From positions 62,001-126,000 of the forward strand of contig JABYQS010000003.1 in the NCBI GenBank assembly GCA_022592435.1: DNA of 64,000 nt, written 5' to 3'. Both the position numbers and the translations under genes were made by a program. The stretch is from Cerioporus squamosus. Lineage: Eukaryota; Basidiomycota; Agaricomycetes; Polyporales; Polyporaceae. The notes beneath the pieces are model-generated. The model had not been told where the DNA came from and did not search any database. It worked only from the letters and a program-made list of their open reading frames with translations. Shown here one piece after another: positions 11,969-23,552 of this stretch; the stretch's first letter is position 1, and the number at the start of each line of letters is the position of its first letter.

Positions 11969-12588
11969 GGCGGGAGAACGGAGGCGGCTTCGAGCTTGGC
12001 GGGCGAGACGCAGGGAAATTTGGAGATCGGCTGCTGCATCGGGGACAAGACGCTTACGTAAGGTAGCGACGGGCGCCTGGCGGGCGGTACAGGGGCGGTC
12101 GGTGCTCGTTCTGGCCGCCCATCCTTCTCTCCTCTGCTCGTCGTCCTCGCTGTCCCCGTCGTCGTTGCCTTCGCTGTCTACGACGCCGCCGGCCCCTGCT
12201 TTGTCTAGCATCTCACTCTCTTTTACCACACGCTCTTTTTCGCCCCCGGCTCTAGACGACCGCTTGCCATCCGGCCTTAGAGCTGCTTCTCCCTATCCGC
12301 AAAATCGCCTCTCCATAGAGTTCCAGTCTTCGCCTTCGACCCCTGTATTATTTATACTCTTATTACGAGTATGCGTCGCGCTCGTGAGTCCTCTCGCCTC
12401 CTTCGATGCCCTACCGCAGGAAACTGAGAGCTCACGACCGCTACCTCGCTCCCCACCGTGAATCCCATGGTGTAGCTCCTCGTCTTAACCGCCTCCCTCA
12501 GAGGCTCGACTACACGCTCATCCCCGCACCATTGGGTATGTGGCCTTGATCTGGAGCCTTCGAGCGCTGGCGAGGAGAAATTGTTAAC
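11969..12588. promoter_or_regulatory. Divergent upstream region
   Basis: About 620 bases between the divergent WDR89-like gene and the membrane protein gene. Open frames here do not look like real proteins. The C/T-rich stretch around 12120-12320 on the + strand could be a leader or an upstream non-coding exon of the 12589 gene. Confidence 0.35.
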
Positions 12589-13215
12589 ATGTCGCGCGCC
12601 GTAGACCTTACGCGGCCCATTGTTGACGAGAAGGCTGAGCTTCCTGCCATTATCGTCACGCCCTCGTCCCCGGTCTTCGAGAGCGAGTTCTTCATCGCGT
12701 TCGTTGCGCCCCCACCGAGTCCTACGTTCTCCCAACGTCTGTCCACTCTGGTCCCGTCCTTCCGGTCATACCTGCCCTCTCAGATCCAGCTCCCCACAAC
12801 GCCGTTCAAGTCTACCTTCGATGAGCGGAGCAGCAGCTCCTTCTCTTTGAGGGGTCGCATCCGGACGATCATCCTCCTCTTCGTCCTGCTCTTCATCATG
12901 GCCTCGCACGTTGTTCTGCACCGGGTCGCGACCAACCACCCTCACATCGAGTTTGGCATGACGCCGGATCACGACATCGACCTGTCGTCACTCGCGCGTC
13001 CCGCTGAAGCTATGGACGTGTTCGGCGCCAGGGTGGACGCACACGATGCCGAGGACGGGGCTGACCCCTCTACTGCCGGCTGGTTCAACCTTCGCGCTCT
13101 TTGGGCGCCGGTCCCTGTCACGTCCACGCGCTCCTTCGTCGTCGAGGAAGCCGCCCCGGAGCAGAGCAATGATAACGACATCATCCCAGAGGTCCGCCCT
13201 TCAGCCGCTGCATAG
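12589..13215 (+). CDS. Putative single-pass membrane protein of unknown function
   Basis: Uninterrupted frame of 208 aa from ATG 12589 to TAG 13213..13215. It has no recognised family. Residues about 1-85 are Ser/Pro-rich and probably soluble; one clear membrane segment follows at about residues 90-107 (IILLFVLLFIMASHVVL), preceded by basic GRIRT. The remainder is acidic and polar and ends at RPSAAA. The basic side before the segment suggests the N-terminus faces the cytosol. The start follows AAC and the reading frame is compositionally coherent. An intron or an extra 5' exon cannot be excluded. Confidence 0.65.
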   Translation: MSRAVDLTRPIVDEKAELPAIIVTPSSPVFESEFFIAFVAPPPSPTFSQRLSTLVPSFRSYLPSQIQLPTTPFKSTFDERSSSSFSLRGRIRTIILLFVLLFIMASHVVLHRVATNHPHIEFGMTPDHDIDLSSLARPAEAMDVFGARVDAHDAEDGADPSTAGWFNLRALWAPVPVTSTRSFVVEEAAPEQSNDNDIIPEVRPSAAA

Positions 13216-13978
13216 GCTCCGGCCCCGAGCCTACCTCACATCGCCATCACGTCACGCATGTCTGGAGTCGTGTATGTTGTTTCCTAGGAGTCCACCTTTG
13301 TTCAGCCATTCGTCTTCGCCGTCGTCGACTCGAGTCGGGCAGCGGGGTGTATCTAGTTGTTTGGTGGATGGATAGCAGAGGGTTCCGTATATCGGTGTTC
13401 GTGGACGGGTTCCTTTGCACGGACGGGTAAATTATTGCGGGGCCGGGAGCCTGTCAGTATGGGCTTTCCCGGCACTGCGAGTGCTCATTCCGCGGTACTT
13501 ACGAGTTCTTTGTTACGTTGCAACCGTGCATTTGCATCGCTGCTGTCTCATCTTCGCATACCACACACACTACGCATCTGGCTCTTTGCGCTTGGGTTAC
13601 CTGCATCTCTTTCCTCGTCGCACGGTGTTTTGCACATATCTTACGTAGGTCACATAAGTTGTCGATTGTTGCCCATGTGCATACCGGCCTTCGCGTGTGA
13701 GGTTCACTCCGATGGAACTTCGGCCTGGATAGGGTTACGGGCACATACATACGAACCACTGTGCCTGGGTGCCGTAACGACGTATACGACCGGACGCTGA
13801 GCTCGAGACGATGACACACAGATACTATACGCATAGGTTGTCCAGACGGTTCGCATGATATAGATTACTTGATGTTCTCAGTCCTGGTCGCTGTCCATCT
13901 CCATCTCCGCAGCGACATATCAATATCCAAGCACCTTCTCGCAGGTCTGCGCGCCCTCCTGAGGCCTCTACCTTCGGA
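13216..13978. other. Intergenic region, no gene seen
   Basis: About 760 bases between convergent genes (12589 on +, 13979 on -). Only short, unconvincing frames occur. It probably contains both 3' untranslated regions. Confidence 0.4.
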
Positions 13979-16333
13979 CTATCCGGGAACAACTAACTGA
14001 AAGCGTCCCGGCTCTCGCTGCGACTTCTGTCTCTGCTCCTGCTCCGGCTGATGCCTCCCCCGCCCCGCTGCCGCTGCCGACTGTGCTCCCTGGACGCGAA
14101 GTTGGACGTGGCGCCGTATCGCCTTGGAGCGTGCGGGCTGGTGTGTCTGCTGAAGTCCCTCGTCGAGCCAGGCGACGCCTCGCCGGCGGCCGACGGACTC
14201 GGGCGACACGCCCGCGTCGCGTTCCACGTCGAGCGGTGAGCGCACGAACTCCTCGCGAGGGGACGATGCCGGCGAGCTCATCAGAAGGACGCGCTGCGTA
14301 ATTTACAACCATAGATCGCGCAGAAAGGGAGAGAAGGCGGTCATGGCAGATGGGTGATGGAGATTGAAAGGCGGACGAACACAGCAGAAGGTCCAAGTGG
14401 GCGAGCGCAAGGGGGGAGATGCGTGGTCAGAACACCAGGAACGACCAAAGACATATGGAATCAGGGGGAAGCGGAAGGAGCGCGGGCTCACCTGTGTGAG
14501 GGAAAACCCATACAGGCTCACGACGCTATGCCTGTTGTGGAGTATTGGCGTCGCAGAGGCAGCGGCGCCTTCAGGCATGACGAGCGTCGGGCGGTTCCGT
14601 CGCGCCAGGCTGCCCACTTTGACGGACCCCAGGGTGTCGTCGGCTGTAGCCGCAGAGGAAGCGGGTTCGTTCCTGCTTCCGGGCAATGTCGCGAAGTGGC
14701 TGCTGGCATCGTCTTCCGATTCAACGTCGTCTTCCGATTCTCGTGGTGGGCCGGAGGGTGCCCAGGCGATGATGAAGACTCCGGCGAAGGTGGCCCCGCA
14801 GCCGTAGAGGAAGGTGACGAGCTGGTGGAACGTGGCTTTCTTGAAGTCCCCGTAGAGAATCGCAGAGCCGACGATGGCAGACAGGTTGAACATGACGAAC
14901 TGTGTGGGGACAACAATCTAGGGATCGTCCTAATGAGTGGCGGTCAAACACGGATGGTAGGTTACATGTACCTTGCTGTCGAAACGCATGAGAGCGCGGT
15001 TGAGGTAGCGTATCTGCCCTATGCCTGTGCCAATGAGGACCTAACGCGGCATCAGCTCAAGTTCGTGATAACAGAGGCAGACAGCTCACGGCAATGACTG
15101 GGTATGTGATCCATTCCTTGAAGATCTCAAACCATTCCATGGTGAGCAGAGTCGACACGGCCTTGGTTGACAGAACCGTGAAACCACCTGGGCTACTTGA
15201 GCATCCCGATGGTGACGTCATGCCATAAGAAACTGACCGAATAGAGCACACAACCCTACATCGACGTACACCAGACGCTTGCCTGCCGGACCTTCCGACA
15301 AGCCGGAGAGAATGACGATGCCTGCGACGTAAGTGATAGCATATATCTCGAACGGTCGCGTCGTGATGGCCTTGATCAGACCGTCTGGGTCCAACCTTGT
15401 ATCGGAAGGGTTGGCGGAGAGCACAACGGTGACTGCCCCAAGGACAGCTATGATGATTCCAAGGAAGTCGCGCTAGATTGACGGACGATAGGTGAATGGA
15501 ACTCTCGGTCACTTAATCTTGGATGTCCTGACCTTCCGGAAGCGCTCCTTGAGCATGAGCGGCGCGAAGATACAGTTGGCGATCAGCGCGAACTGGAGGT
15601 CGGGCCTGAGCTGACTGCCAACCGGTGATAGGTCGATACAAGAATACGCACAGTTCCCAGGGGTGCCACCACAGACGCGGGCGCGAAGGCGTATGAGATG
15701 AAATTCCCCATCTCTCCCAGGTTCATGAGGAGGAATCCTAACCACCTACCTGGAGTTAGAGGGAGAATGACGTGAACTGGACGGACCGCACCATAGTTTG
15801 GACTTCAGGTAGTCGCCTTCGGACCCGTCCTGGCTCTCTTGCTTCCCGTGCCGGGGAGCAGAGCTGTTGGTCCGGACAATAACAACATCCACAGGCATGA
15901 GCGCATGTGTGCTTGCGAGATGGGATCTGTCCGCCTCTTTCGCATGGTGTCTGTGGCCGGTTTTGCGGAAGAAACCCCACCTCCGGGCTGGTGTGTGAGG
16001 TTCTGAGTCTGGGTCGGTGCCATCTGCACGGTCCAGGAGCGGCTGCGTCTCTAGAACGGCAACAGCAGGAATGGGTGTAGAGGGAGCCGTGTCGCCTTCC
16101 GAGCTGGACTGGTCTGCAAGGTGAGAGTTTCCGTGGGTGGGCAAAAGTGGCTGCGGTGCCTGTGCGGCGGCCTCCCGTTCGTGCTCGAGCCGTCTGTGTG
16201 CAAGCTTCTGACAATTTAGAGCCAGAGAGATGAGAACGTTCCCCGCGATAGCGACGCCAATGCCCGCGGCGGTGGTGGAGGACAACTGTGGGAGATCGAT
16301 GCCTTCGGGGAGGTCGTCGGGTATTACGCGCAT
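13979..16333 (-). CDS. NIPA/DUF803 family putative magnesium transporter
   Basis: Eight exons (16333..15792, 15745..15652, 15592..15533, 15472..15238, 15187..15090, 15040..14972, 14917..14492, 14293..13979), about 612 aa. The NIPA family comprises multi-pass membrane proteins implicated in Mg2+ transport. Signatures: GIGVAIAGNVLISLALNCQKLAH (first helix), LGFLLMNLGEMGNFISYAFAP, LGIIIAVLGAVTVVLSANP, YLNRALMRFDSKIVVPTQF and VMFNLSAIVGSAILYGDF, then a last helix GATFAGVFIIAWAP. A polar loop of about 120 residues, rich in Ser/Pro/His, follows the first helix, and a long polar tail ends the protein. The in-frame ATG at 16333 (MRVIPDDLPEG) is the first available. The last intron (14294..14491) is longer than average. 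Confidence 0.88.
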
Positions 16334-16708
16334 GACTAGGATGGGTATTGGCACTGAGCAAGATGTCTAGAGCAGGTACAGACTATGTGCAGCGCAGAGA
16401 CAGAGAGGGTCATGCAGAGCAGAACATAAGTTAGCAGGCGCGGTGGGCAGGCGGTGGTGGAGGGAGGCGAGGAGCAGGCAGCCACACTCCGAAGCGAAGC
16501 GAGAGCAGCGCGTCCGGCCCGCCGATCGCTGCATGAGCACAGACGCCCGGCGCGTCACCGTGTAGAGAGCTGTCGGCCTCGCTTGCACCAGACACGCCTC
16601 CTGCTTTGTTACGCTCATCATCCTCGCTGCTGTCGCGCTCCGGGCTCTGCTGTTTCCCCTTCTCTGGATCTTAGGGACGCTAGGTACTCCTGCTAGGAGG
16701 CAGCAAAC
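16334..16708. promoter_or_regulatory. Divergent promoter region, NIPA-like gene and SEC12
   Basis: 375 bases between two divergent start codons with no supportable gene. The + side approaching 16680 is C/T-rich, as in a fungal leader. Confidence 0.45.
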
Positions 16709-18364
16709 ATGCGGACGAAACATACTTCACATCCGCTGCCCTCGTTTCCTGTGTATTCATGCGCGTTCGTCTCTCCAACTCACTTTGTCTTGGGCGGTGG
16801 CGGAGGGCAGTCCAAGACTGGGATAAAGAACAAGCTGGTACGTATGCTTTGCTATCGTGCTGCCGCTCCAGAGACCGATGCCCGGAAACATGGCTCAGCG
16901 ACTCTATCTTGTCGAAGGAGACGCGAAGGTCGAGCTCGTGGACGAACTCGAGCTGGCCAGCGGAGAAGACGCTCCGATGAGCATGGCTGCCCATCCATCA
17001 AGGGAGGAGATTGTTGGGGGTATCAACAGCTCCGAAGACGCGCTCAAGTTTGGGCCAAACCAGAACTGTCGCGTATACAACGTGAAGGAGAATAAGTGAG
17101 TGCCTTGCTACTGCCGGCAGGGCCGCATTAGCTCAGTCGAGTCTGCAGGATCTTGTTTGCACAAGCCAAGAGCACGCTAGCGTTGTCCGGGGTAGATGAT
17201 GACTTCCAGGTGAGTCCAATCACACTCGGAGACATGCCGGCATGGGCTTGACCTTTCACTCAGAAGGTCACCGTCTTTTCTCCAACTGGCACTCTATTAG
17301 CCGTTAGTGGTACTCGAGATGTAGGCTACATGCATATCACATGTGTGAACTCACCGCTGACTATTTCCAGCTCTCTGTCCTGGATTATCCCTCGCTGGAT
17401 CCTGTTGCTGCGCCGATTCACCTGGACAAAGGCGAAATTTACGATGCGGCATTCTCGTCCAACAGGGTGAGTTCAGAGATCAGGCTCGTATGTTTTGTGA
17501 ACTCAAGCCTCCCTCTAGCTAGTTGTCGCAACGACAGTCAGCCTCCTTGTATACGCGCTTCCATCGGAACACGACAAACCCTCGGAGAAACAGAGCAAAA
17601 GCCAGCTAGAATTGCTGCAGACTCTTGACAGACCCTCACTTCCTGGCAAGGACGCTGGAAGTAGTTACCGTGCCGTCAGGTGAGCGATCTTTCTATATCT
17701 AGTCATCTTCGCCGAGCTGAGGCGTATCTGCGCGTGTCAGGTTCCACCCCACAGACGAGAAGACGCTGTACACTGTCTCGAACACGGTACCACCACGAAC
17801 GCGGACAAAGTCGTCACCGAGGCGCGCCTTCGTCTGCAAATGGAACACGGACACCTGGAAAGTCACTAAGACACGCCAGGTCAGCGACCGCGGAGTGACT
17901 TGTTTCGACATAAGGTTTGTCCCTGAAGACTAATCTCCTTGCATACGCTGACTACCTACTAGCCCCGACGGCAAATTACTGGCCTTTGGCTCCTCGGACC
18001 TGACTGTCGGCGTATTGGATTCGCAGACACTCGCAGTAAGTCACTCATTACGCCCTTGACATGGCATGGACACCCTTTGACTGCTGCACCCACCAGCCGC
18101 TTCTAACCATTTTGAAAGCCCACGAGTTCCCGCCGACCACGCTGCGCTTCAGTCTCTCGTCAGACATGCTCATATCCGGAAGTGCTGATAATACAGTACG
18201 CGTTGCCACAATCCCGCCAAACCTTGGCGCCACTTGTGAGTGTGGTTCGCTCTAGTCTGCCCGCACAATGCTAACCCGGCCTCATAGCGTGGGGATCATG
18301 GATACTCTTTATCGTCGCCTTGCTCGTGGTGCTGTTCGCTATCCTCGCGCAGCAGATGTCGTAG
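16709..18364 (+). CDS. SEC12: SEC12/PREB-like guanine nucleotide exchange factor
   Basis: Ten exons: 16709..16837, 16899..17095, 17149..17209, 17264..17320, 17371..17466, 17519..17679, 17741..17914, 17963..18035, 18097..18235, 18288..18364; about 387 aa. SEC12 sits in the ER membrane and loads the GTPase SAR1 with GTP to start COPII coat assembly. A seven-bladed WD40-type propeller is indicated by FVSPTHFVLGGGGGQSKTGI (the K-loop region of SEC12), PMSMAAHPSREEIVGG, VTVFSPTGTLLAVSGTRD, CFDIRSPDGKLLAFGSSD and FSLSSDMLISGSADNTVRV. A single C-terminal membrane segment (WILFIVALLVVLFAILA) is followed by only five residues, so the propeller should face the cytosol. A lumenal domain like that of budding yeast is absent. 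Confidence 0.9.
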
Positions 18365-18589
18365 GTCCTACCATGGTTTGGCTAACTACTGCGGATTCGG
18401 ATTCGGATTGTTTGTTGTTCACTATGCTTATACTTCGGGACGGGTTTTACGTTCACATGTACCATGTACCTGGACTTGGCACCATGCATTATTCCATACT
18501 ATACATTATCGATGTACCTACAGAGCGTCCTTCCGCGCACACAGCAACGACAACAAGATCGCGAACGAACCCGAGAACAAGCACAACAT

Positions 18590-19491
18590 CTAGTCGTAGT
18601 CCTCCTCCTCCACCAGCTTCCGCTTCATCCCGTTCGCAGCATCGCCCGCGGCGGTGACATCCTCCATCGCGTCGTCCCCGCTCTCTTCCTCCTCCTCGTC
18701 CCCTCCCGCGAACAGTCCGTCGTCCTCCTCTGCCTCGCTCCCCTCCTCTGCAGGGAGCGCCCCAGGCGTGAGCATGTCCACGTCCGACGGTGTATGCGGC
18801 AGCGTCGGAGCAATTGGGGGTATGTGTGCCTGCAGCTGTTGATGGTGTTGCTGCTGCTGTGACTGCATGGCATGCGACGGCTGGGGCAGTGGCGCAGGCT
18901 CCATGTCCTCGTCGTCGGACTCGGACTCTTCGACCTCCTCGATCTCCTCGTCAAAGAGCTTCACGCCCGGCGGGGGCTTGTTCGGCACGAGGTCGAAATC
19001 GACTGCTGTGAGGCATTCGGAGGCAGGTGGGAGGCGGACACCGTAGACTTCGGGCACGGAGGGGAGCGGGATGGAGTTGGTTTGTGTTGCGAGCGAGAGC
19101 ATGTACTAGGGGAAGCGGGGAGGCGCGTCAGTCATGTCTTACACATAGCTCGTTTGGAGGGTAGTAGAGAGCGCATTCGGCCAGGAGCTCGAGGGATGAG
19201 ATGGAGGCAAATGAAGCGCACCTCTTTGGGGACGCGCCCGCCGAACTCCCATCCTACGCGTGCCTGCACCGCGAGCACAACGTCCTCCATCTCGACCTTG
19301 CCCGAGCGCCCTGCGTGCTCAGCGTACACAAGCGCATCCGAGAGGACTTGCGCGGTGTACCGGTTCGAGAACTCCAGCAGTTGGTGCAGCACGCCGGGCT
19401 GCGCGTCCTGTACTGTTGGTGTGGACGCGAGCAGCAGAGCGATCGCTCGTGCTGATGGCGGGATCGTGTCTGCGATTGCTTGTCGTGACAT
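18590..19491 (-). CDS. TAF9: Transcription initiation factor TFIID subunit 9
   Basis: Two exons (19491..19222, 19105..18590), 261 aa. TAF9 is a histone-fold subunit of TFIID and SAGA that pairs with TAF6. The N-terminal histone fold spans about residues 8-90: SARAIALLLASTP, GVLHQLLEFSNRYTAQVLSDA, HAGRSGKVEMEDVVLAVQAR. The conserved TAF9 region follows: SLATQTNSIPLPSVPEVYGVR and LPPASECLTAVDFDLVPNKP. The C-terminal third is acidic with a Gln/His-rich run (about 18830-18870) and ends KLVEEEDYD. The intron splits KE from YMLSLA at the usual end of the histone fold. Confidence 0.93.
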
Positions 19492-19683
19492 TGTGAATAG
19501 GCAGTCAAGAGGCGGGCACGATCTGAATCGCCGACAAGTGGCTCTCCAAAAGTAGGATAGGACCCCGGTGGCCGGGGTCCTGGTTCGCGACGTTTGGCCG
19601 CTTTCGCCGCGGCGGTATTGGCCTTCTCAGCGCAATAATTGGCGTACCCCAGATGCAGCACACCGCGCGGTGACACTGGCACT
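19492..19683. promoter_or_regulatory. Shared TAF9/ALE1 promoter
   Basis: Only 192 bases separate the two divergent start codons, so the promoters must overlap. I saw no clear TATA box. Confidence 0.5.
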
Positions 19684-21809
19684 ATGGACGCGTTCTTCGA
19701 ACCCATCGCGGATGCTACAGGCGCGACTGTTGACCAGATCAAGGTATGTGTCTCTGCCAGCTCTGAAGCTTGAAGACGCGTTGCTCACGCTGTCCTTGCC
19801 AGCTCATTTTTTGTTTGTTGTTCTCCTACCCGCTCGGTAGTCTCTACATCCGCATACCAACATCGCACCCGGAAATCAAGCACGTCTTCAGCATCGTAGT
19901 CACCTTCTTCTACCTCGTTCCGATACTGGGGCTATGGGGAGGCGCTATACAACTTCTCGTGGATATATTGGGGACGTATTACATCGCGCAGAGGGTGCAG
20001 ACCAAGTCGATGCCATGGCTCGTATTCGCGTGAGTCCTCCGATGCAACCCCATTAGTCCTTCCGTGCTCACAATGACGGGGACGGTCAGTTTCAACATGG
20101 CACACCTTACTATCAGGCGAGTTCGGTTATACATGGTCATCCCAAGGTAGCGCATCCACTGACGCTACTAGTGCAGCCACATTATACGAACCTTTGCTGA
20201 GGCTGGTTACGAAAGCATTGAAATCTCTGGTCCGCAAATGGTCCTCACGATGAAGTTGACGACATTTGCGTGGAATATATTGGACGGCAGGAGGCCGGCT
20301 GAGGTATGGCCATATGGATCGACATATACCCTTGGGGCTGACGACTGTGTCAGGATCTGGACGCCTGGCAAACCCAACAGCGTGTCGCCGAATACCCAAC
20401 GCTACTCGAGTTCCTAGGCTACGCGTAAGTCCACGACCCCATGGGGCTCACGAAGTGCTGACGCGATGTGCAGGTGCTACTTCCCCGGGTTCCTCGTCGG
20501 TCCCTACCTCACGTACAACGATTACCAGGCCTTGGTCACCGGATCATTATACAAGTCCGCCGAGGAGAGGGAGGAGCAAGCTGTCAACCAGACGCACCAT
20601 CTAACTCAACGACTGGTTCCCCACGGCCGCAAGCGAGTCGCGTTCAAGAAGATGTTCATCGGTCTTATTTTCCTCGGGCTATATGTCCTGTTCTGGCCCG
20701 AGTTCAACTTCTCTCTCACCATTGAGGATGCATTCGAGGCCAGACGTCTTATCTCTCGGTTTGCCTCTGTTCCACGTCTTGCGCGCGTAGTAATCTCATC
20801 GCCGACCGTGTCCAGCATCATCTTCTTGCAAATCTGCGGCTTCTTTGAGCGTACGAAGTATTATGCCATTTGGACTCTGACGGAGGTGAGTTGGCCAGCC
20901 GTCTCCCCTGAGACGGGTACTCATGATTTCCGCCAGGGTGCCTCCATCCAAACCGGCCTGGGATTCACCGGCTATACCGAAGGAGGCCGGACCAAGTGGG
21001 AAGGCGCAAAGAACGTACAGATATGGAACATCGAGTTCGCTGAGAACAACAAGGTGCTGCTGGACTCTTGGAACATGAAGACGAATGTGTGGCTACGCGA
21101 GTGCGTATACAAGCGTGTCACTCCCAAGGGCAAGAAGCCAGGCTTCAGGAGCAGCCTCGCGACCTTCGCGACGAGTGCGTTCTGGGTGAGTGTCACGCGC
21201 GGTGTCTCGTCGCGTAGGTCTGACATGGACATTGTTTCCTAGCATGGCATCGCCCCTGGCTACTACCTCACATTCTTCTTCTTTGCCTTCGTACAAACCA
21301 CTGGCCGCCTCGCACGGACTTACCTCCGCCCGCTCGTCCTGCCCGCCAACTACGTCGGCGGACGGGGTGCACCACCGCCTCCCCAGACACGCAAGAAGCA
21401 GCTATACGACTACCTCGGCATCCTGGTCACAGTCATGCTCACGAACTACGGTACGCTGCCGTTTATGCTGCTGACGATCGACGACTCGTTCGTGGCGTGG
21501 AACAACGTGATGTGGTACGGGCACTTCTTCGTCGGAGGCGCCCTCATTTTCTTCTACATGGGCGGCTCTGTCGTGCTGCACCAGGTCCAGGCGGTGCGGG
21601 TAAAGCAGGCCGAATACCAGATGGAGCGCGAGGAGATTAACAGGACTGTGCAGGTACGATCCGTGCCAAGCACCCCTTCGAGGGCGCCGACGCTACCCCC
21701 CGTGGATCAAGTTGCGCAGGAGCTGGAGAAGGAGCTGGGGGGTGTCGCTGCAGGGCATGGTGGTGCAAAGAACAAGAAGAACAAGCAAGCAGCGACTAAG
21801 GAGGAATGA
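19684..21809 (+). CDS. ALE1: MBOAT lysophospholipid acyltransferase, ALE1/LPT1-like
   Basis: Eight exons (19684..19743, 19803..20029, 20090..20116, 20177..20303, 20354..20424, 20474..20885, 20937..21185, 21243..21809), about 579 aa. Family members re-acylate lysophospholipids in the ER membrane (Lands cycle). Evidence: several hydrophobic segments, FCLLFSYPLGSLYIRIP at the N-terminus, CYFPGFLVGPYLTYNDY, the WNMKTNVWLRECVYKR block with the MBOAT Asn/His region, and SAFWHGIAPGYYLTFFFFA carrying the catalytic His. The C-terminal tail is Lys/Glu-rich and ends NKKNKQAATKEE. The 27-nt third exon joins the fourth through an apparent GC-AG intron (20117..20176, AG then GCGAGT, branch-like CACTGAC). 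This gives MAHLTISHIIRTF, the expected family sequence. Confidence 0.9.
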
Positions 21810-22329
21810 GGTTGCCTCTGGATGCATATATGACCAGCAAAGTATAGATATGACAGGCTCCGATGCTCACGACCGTTGCAATGTTATTCACGACTCCGGC
21901 GCGACAAGGATTTAGCTGCGCTCTGGATCGTACATACTATGATGTCATGCGAAAGTACGTTCACGCGGCAGTGACCCTTTCGACGTTTGTATGTTGGAAG
22001 TATAGCACATCTCGACTGAAACACACACTTGTTACAACTCCATCACTCAAACAATGGGACCATCTTCTTTGTTCACGAACCTTTTCGTTGAGTGTGACTA
22101 AGTGTCCTTGAGGAGAAGTGTGCATTGGCAGACATTGCCGCGCAGCCTCATGTTCCATACCCGTCTCGTCCTCGTGCCTCGTCTTCTTCACCTTGAGTGC
22201 ATCATGCTCTCTCGTCGTGTTTGAGTTGCGCCTTGTAAGCCTGCATACCCTTTATCACAACTTAATGACCCTTGCTGATCATCGACCACTGACGACCTCC
22301 GCACGAAACCCCCTCCCCACCAACCGTGC
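21810..22329. other. Intergenic region, no gene seen
   Basis: 520 bases between two co-directional genes. It should hold the ALE1 3' end and the promoter of the UPF0303 gene. No coding signal was recognised on either strand. Confidence 0.4.
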
Positions 22330-23464
22330 ATGTCTTACCGCCCCAGAGCAACGCTCCCAATGTTCAACGGTTTCAACACTGGGCCGATGCCTCCCAGCGA
22401 GGCAGAGCTCGCGACACAGGCCCTCAACGAGGAGGCTCTCTACCGCTTCCCCACCTTCGACGCCGAGGCCGCAGTCATGCTCGGTCTCTCGCTCCGCAAA
22501 CGCTTCCGCTCGTCTTCGCGTCATGTCAAGGTGCGCGGGATGGTCATCTCCATACAGACAATCGCCGGCCATACACTCTTCTCGTGTACGGTCGGGAACT
22601 TGGGCGGGCCCGATGGAGGGGGTGACGTCAGCTTGGACAGTTGGGCGTGTTTGGAGGTGCGTATATGAGACTGAGGCACGCATGCGCCCGGACGGAAGAG
22701 TAACTGTTGCGGGTGCAAGGGAATGATTGCTGTTGTCCGTCGTACGGGGCATTCGAGCTACTACGTCGAGAAGGGGATGAACGCGATGGGAAAGACTCAG
22801 AAGCAACTCGGCATCCAGACAGACTACAGAATCAGTGGCGGAGGTAGGCTTATGCACTTTTATATGCGGTAGAATATCGTTGACAAGTATCGTACAGCGT
22901 TTCCAATATGGCTGGAGGTATGTCGGATTTTGATATCACGTTGTGTGTGCGCACCTGCTGAAGCGGCGTTATTTGTCCCAAGAATGCACCCTGCTGCCCT
23001 ATCGCGGTGGTAGCTTGCTATTCTGGGTCTAGTCAGGAAGATCACCATGTGCGTCCACCCTACAGTTCTCGTTGACAATGACAACTGAACTGACAGCGCC
23101 TCAAAGTTGGTAGTAACAGCTGTACGAGACTACTTGAAGAAGATCGGGCGAGAAAGTGTACCTGCACCGCCATCCACGACGATGACTAGCATGGGCACGA
23201 GTATGGGCACGAGCATGGGAACAAGCATGGGCACAAGCATCCCCACCATCATGTCCATGCAGCACACTGGCCATTCGCACGCCCAGTCCCAACGCCCACC
23301 AAGCACGGTACGCAGGAGGCGATCCGATTCTCTTGCGCAAAGAGTGGCTGACTAAGTTGCTTCTTGGTCAGGAGTGGGTCCGCGATCCAGCGTCCAGGGG
23401 TATTCACGACTACCGTGATGACCGGGATGAACACACACAATTCGAATCAGACTATAGAGATTAA
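22330..23464 (+). CDS. UPF0303/DUF967 (heme-degrading-domain-like) protein with a C-terminal extension
   Basis: Six exons: 22330..22656, 22720..22843, 22898..22917, 22983..23048, 23107..23307, 23372..23464; about 276 aa. Residues about 20-190 follow the UPF0303 pattern: LRKRFR, GMVISIQTIAGHTLFSC, SLDSWACLEGMIAVVRRTGHSSYYVEKGMN, RISGGAFPIWLE, CCPIAVVACYSGSSQEDHH, VRDYLKKI. The family is widespread but poorly characterised, and a heme-related role is only suggested by its similarity to GlcG/HbpS folds. The third exon is just 20 nt. After the domain comes an extension with a four-fold MGTS repeat, a His/Gln-rich piece and an Arg/Asp-rich end (HDYRDDRDEHTQ), which is unlike the compact bacterial proteins. 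Confidence 0.78.
23191..23238 (+). repeat. 12-bp tandem repeat (four copies) in the UPF0303 gene
   Basis: Four in-frame copies of ATGGGCACGAGT-like units encode MGTS repeated four times. Copies differ only at third or near-silent positions. Confidence 0.85.
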
Positions 23465-23552
23465 GTGAGGGGAGGGGGAGCATTATACACATATAATCGG
23501 TGAAGGGGCGTAGGCGTGGTATGGCAAGCAATGGGGAGGGGGATGTCGTCTA

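Noticed and set aside
14354..15097. 247-codon + strand frame opposite the NIPA-like gene
   Set aside because: Lies wholly opposite supported exons and introns of the transporter and resembles no protein.
18872..19555. 227-codon + strand frame opposite TAF9
   Set aside because: Antisense shadow of the acidic TAF9 coding exon; the minus-strand product is unmistakable.
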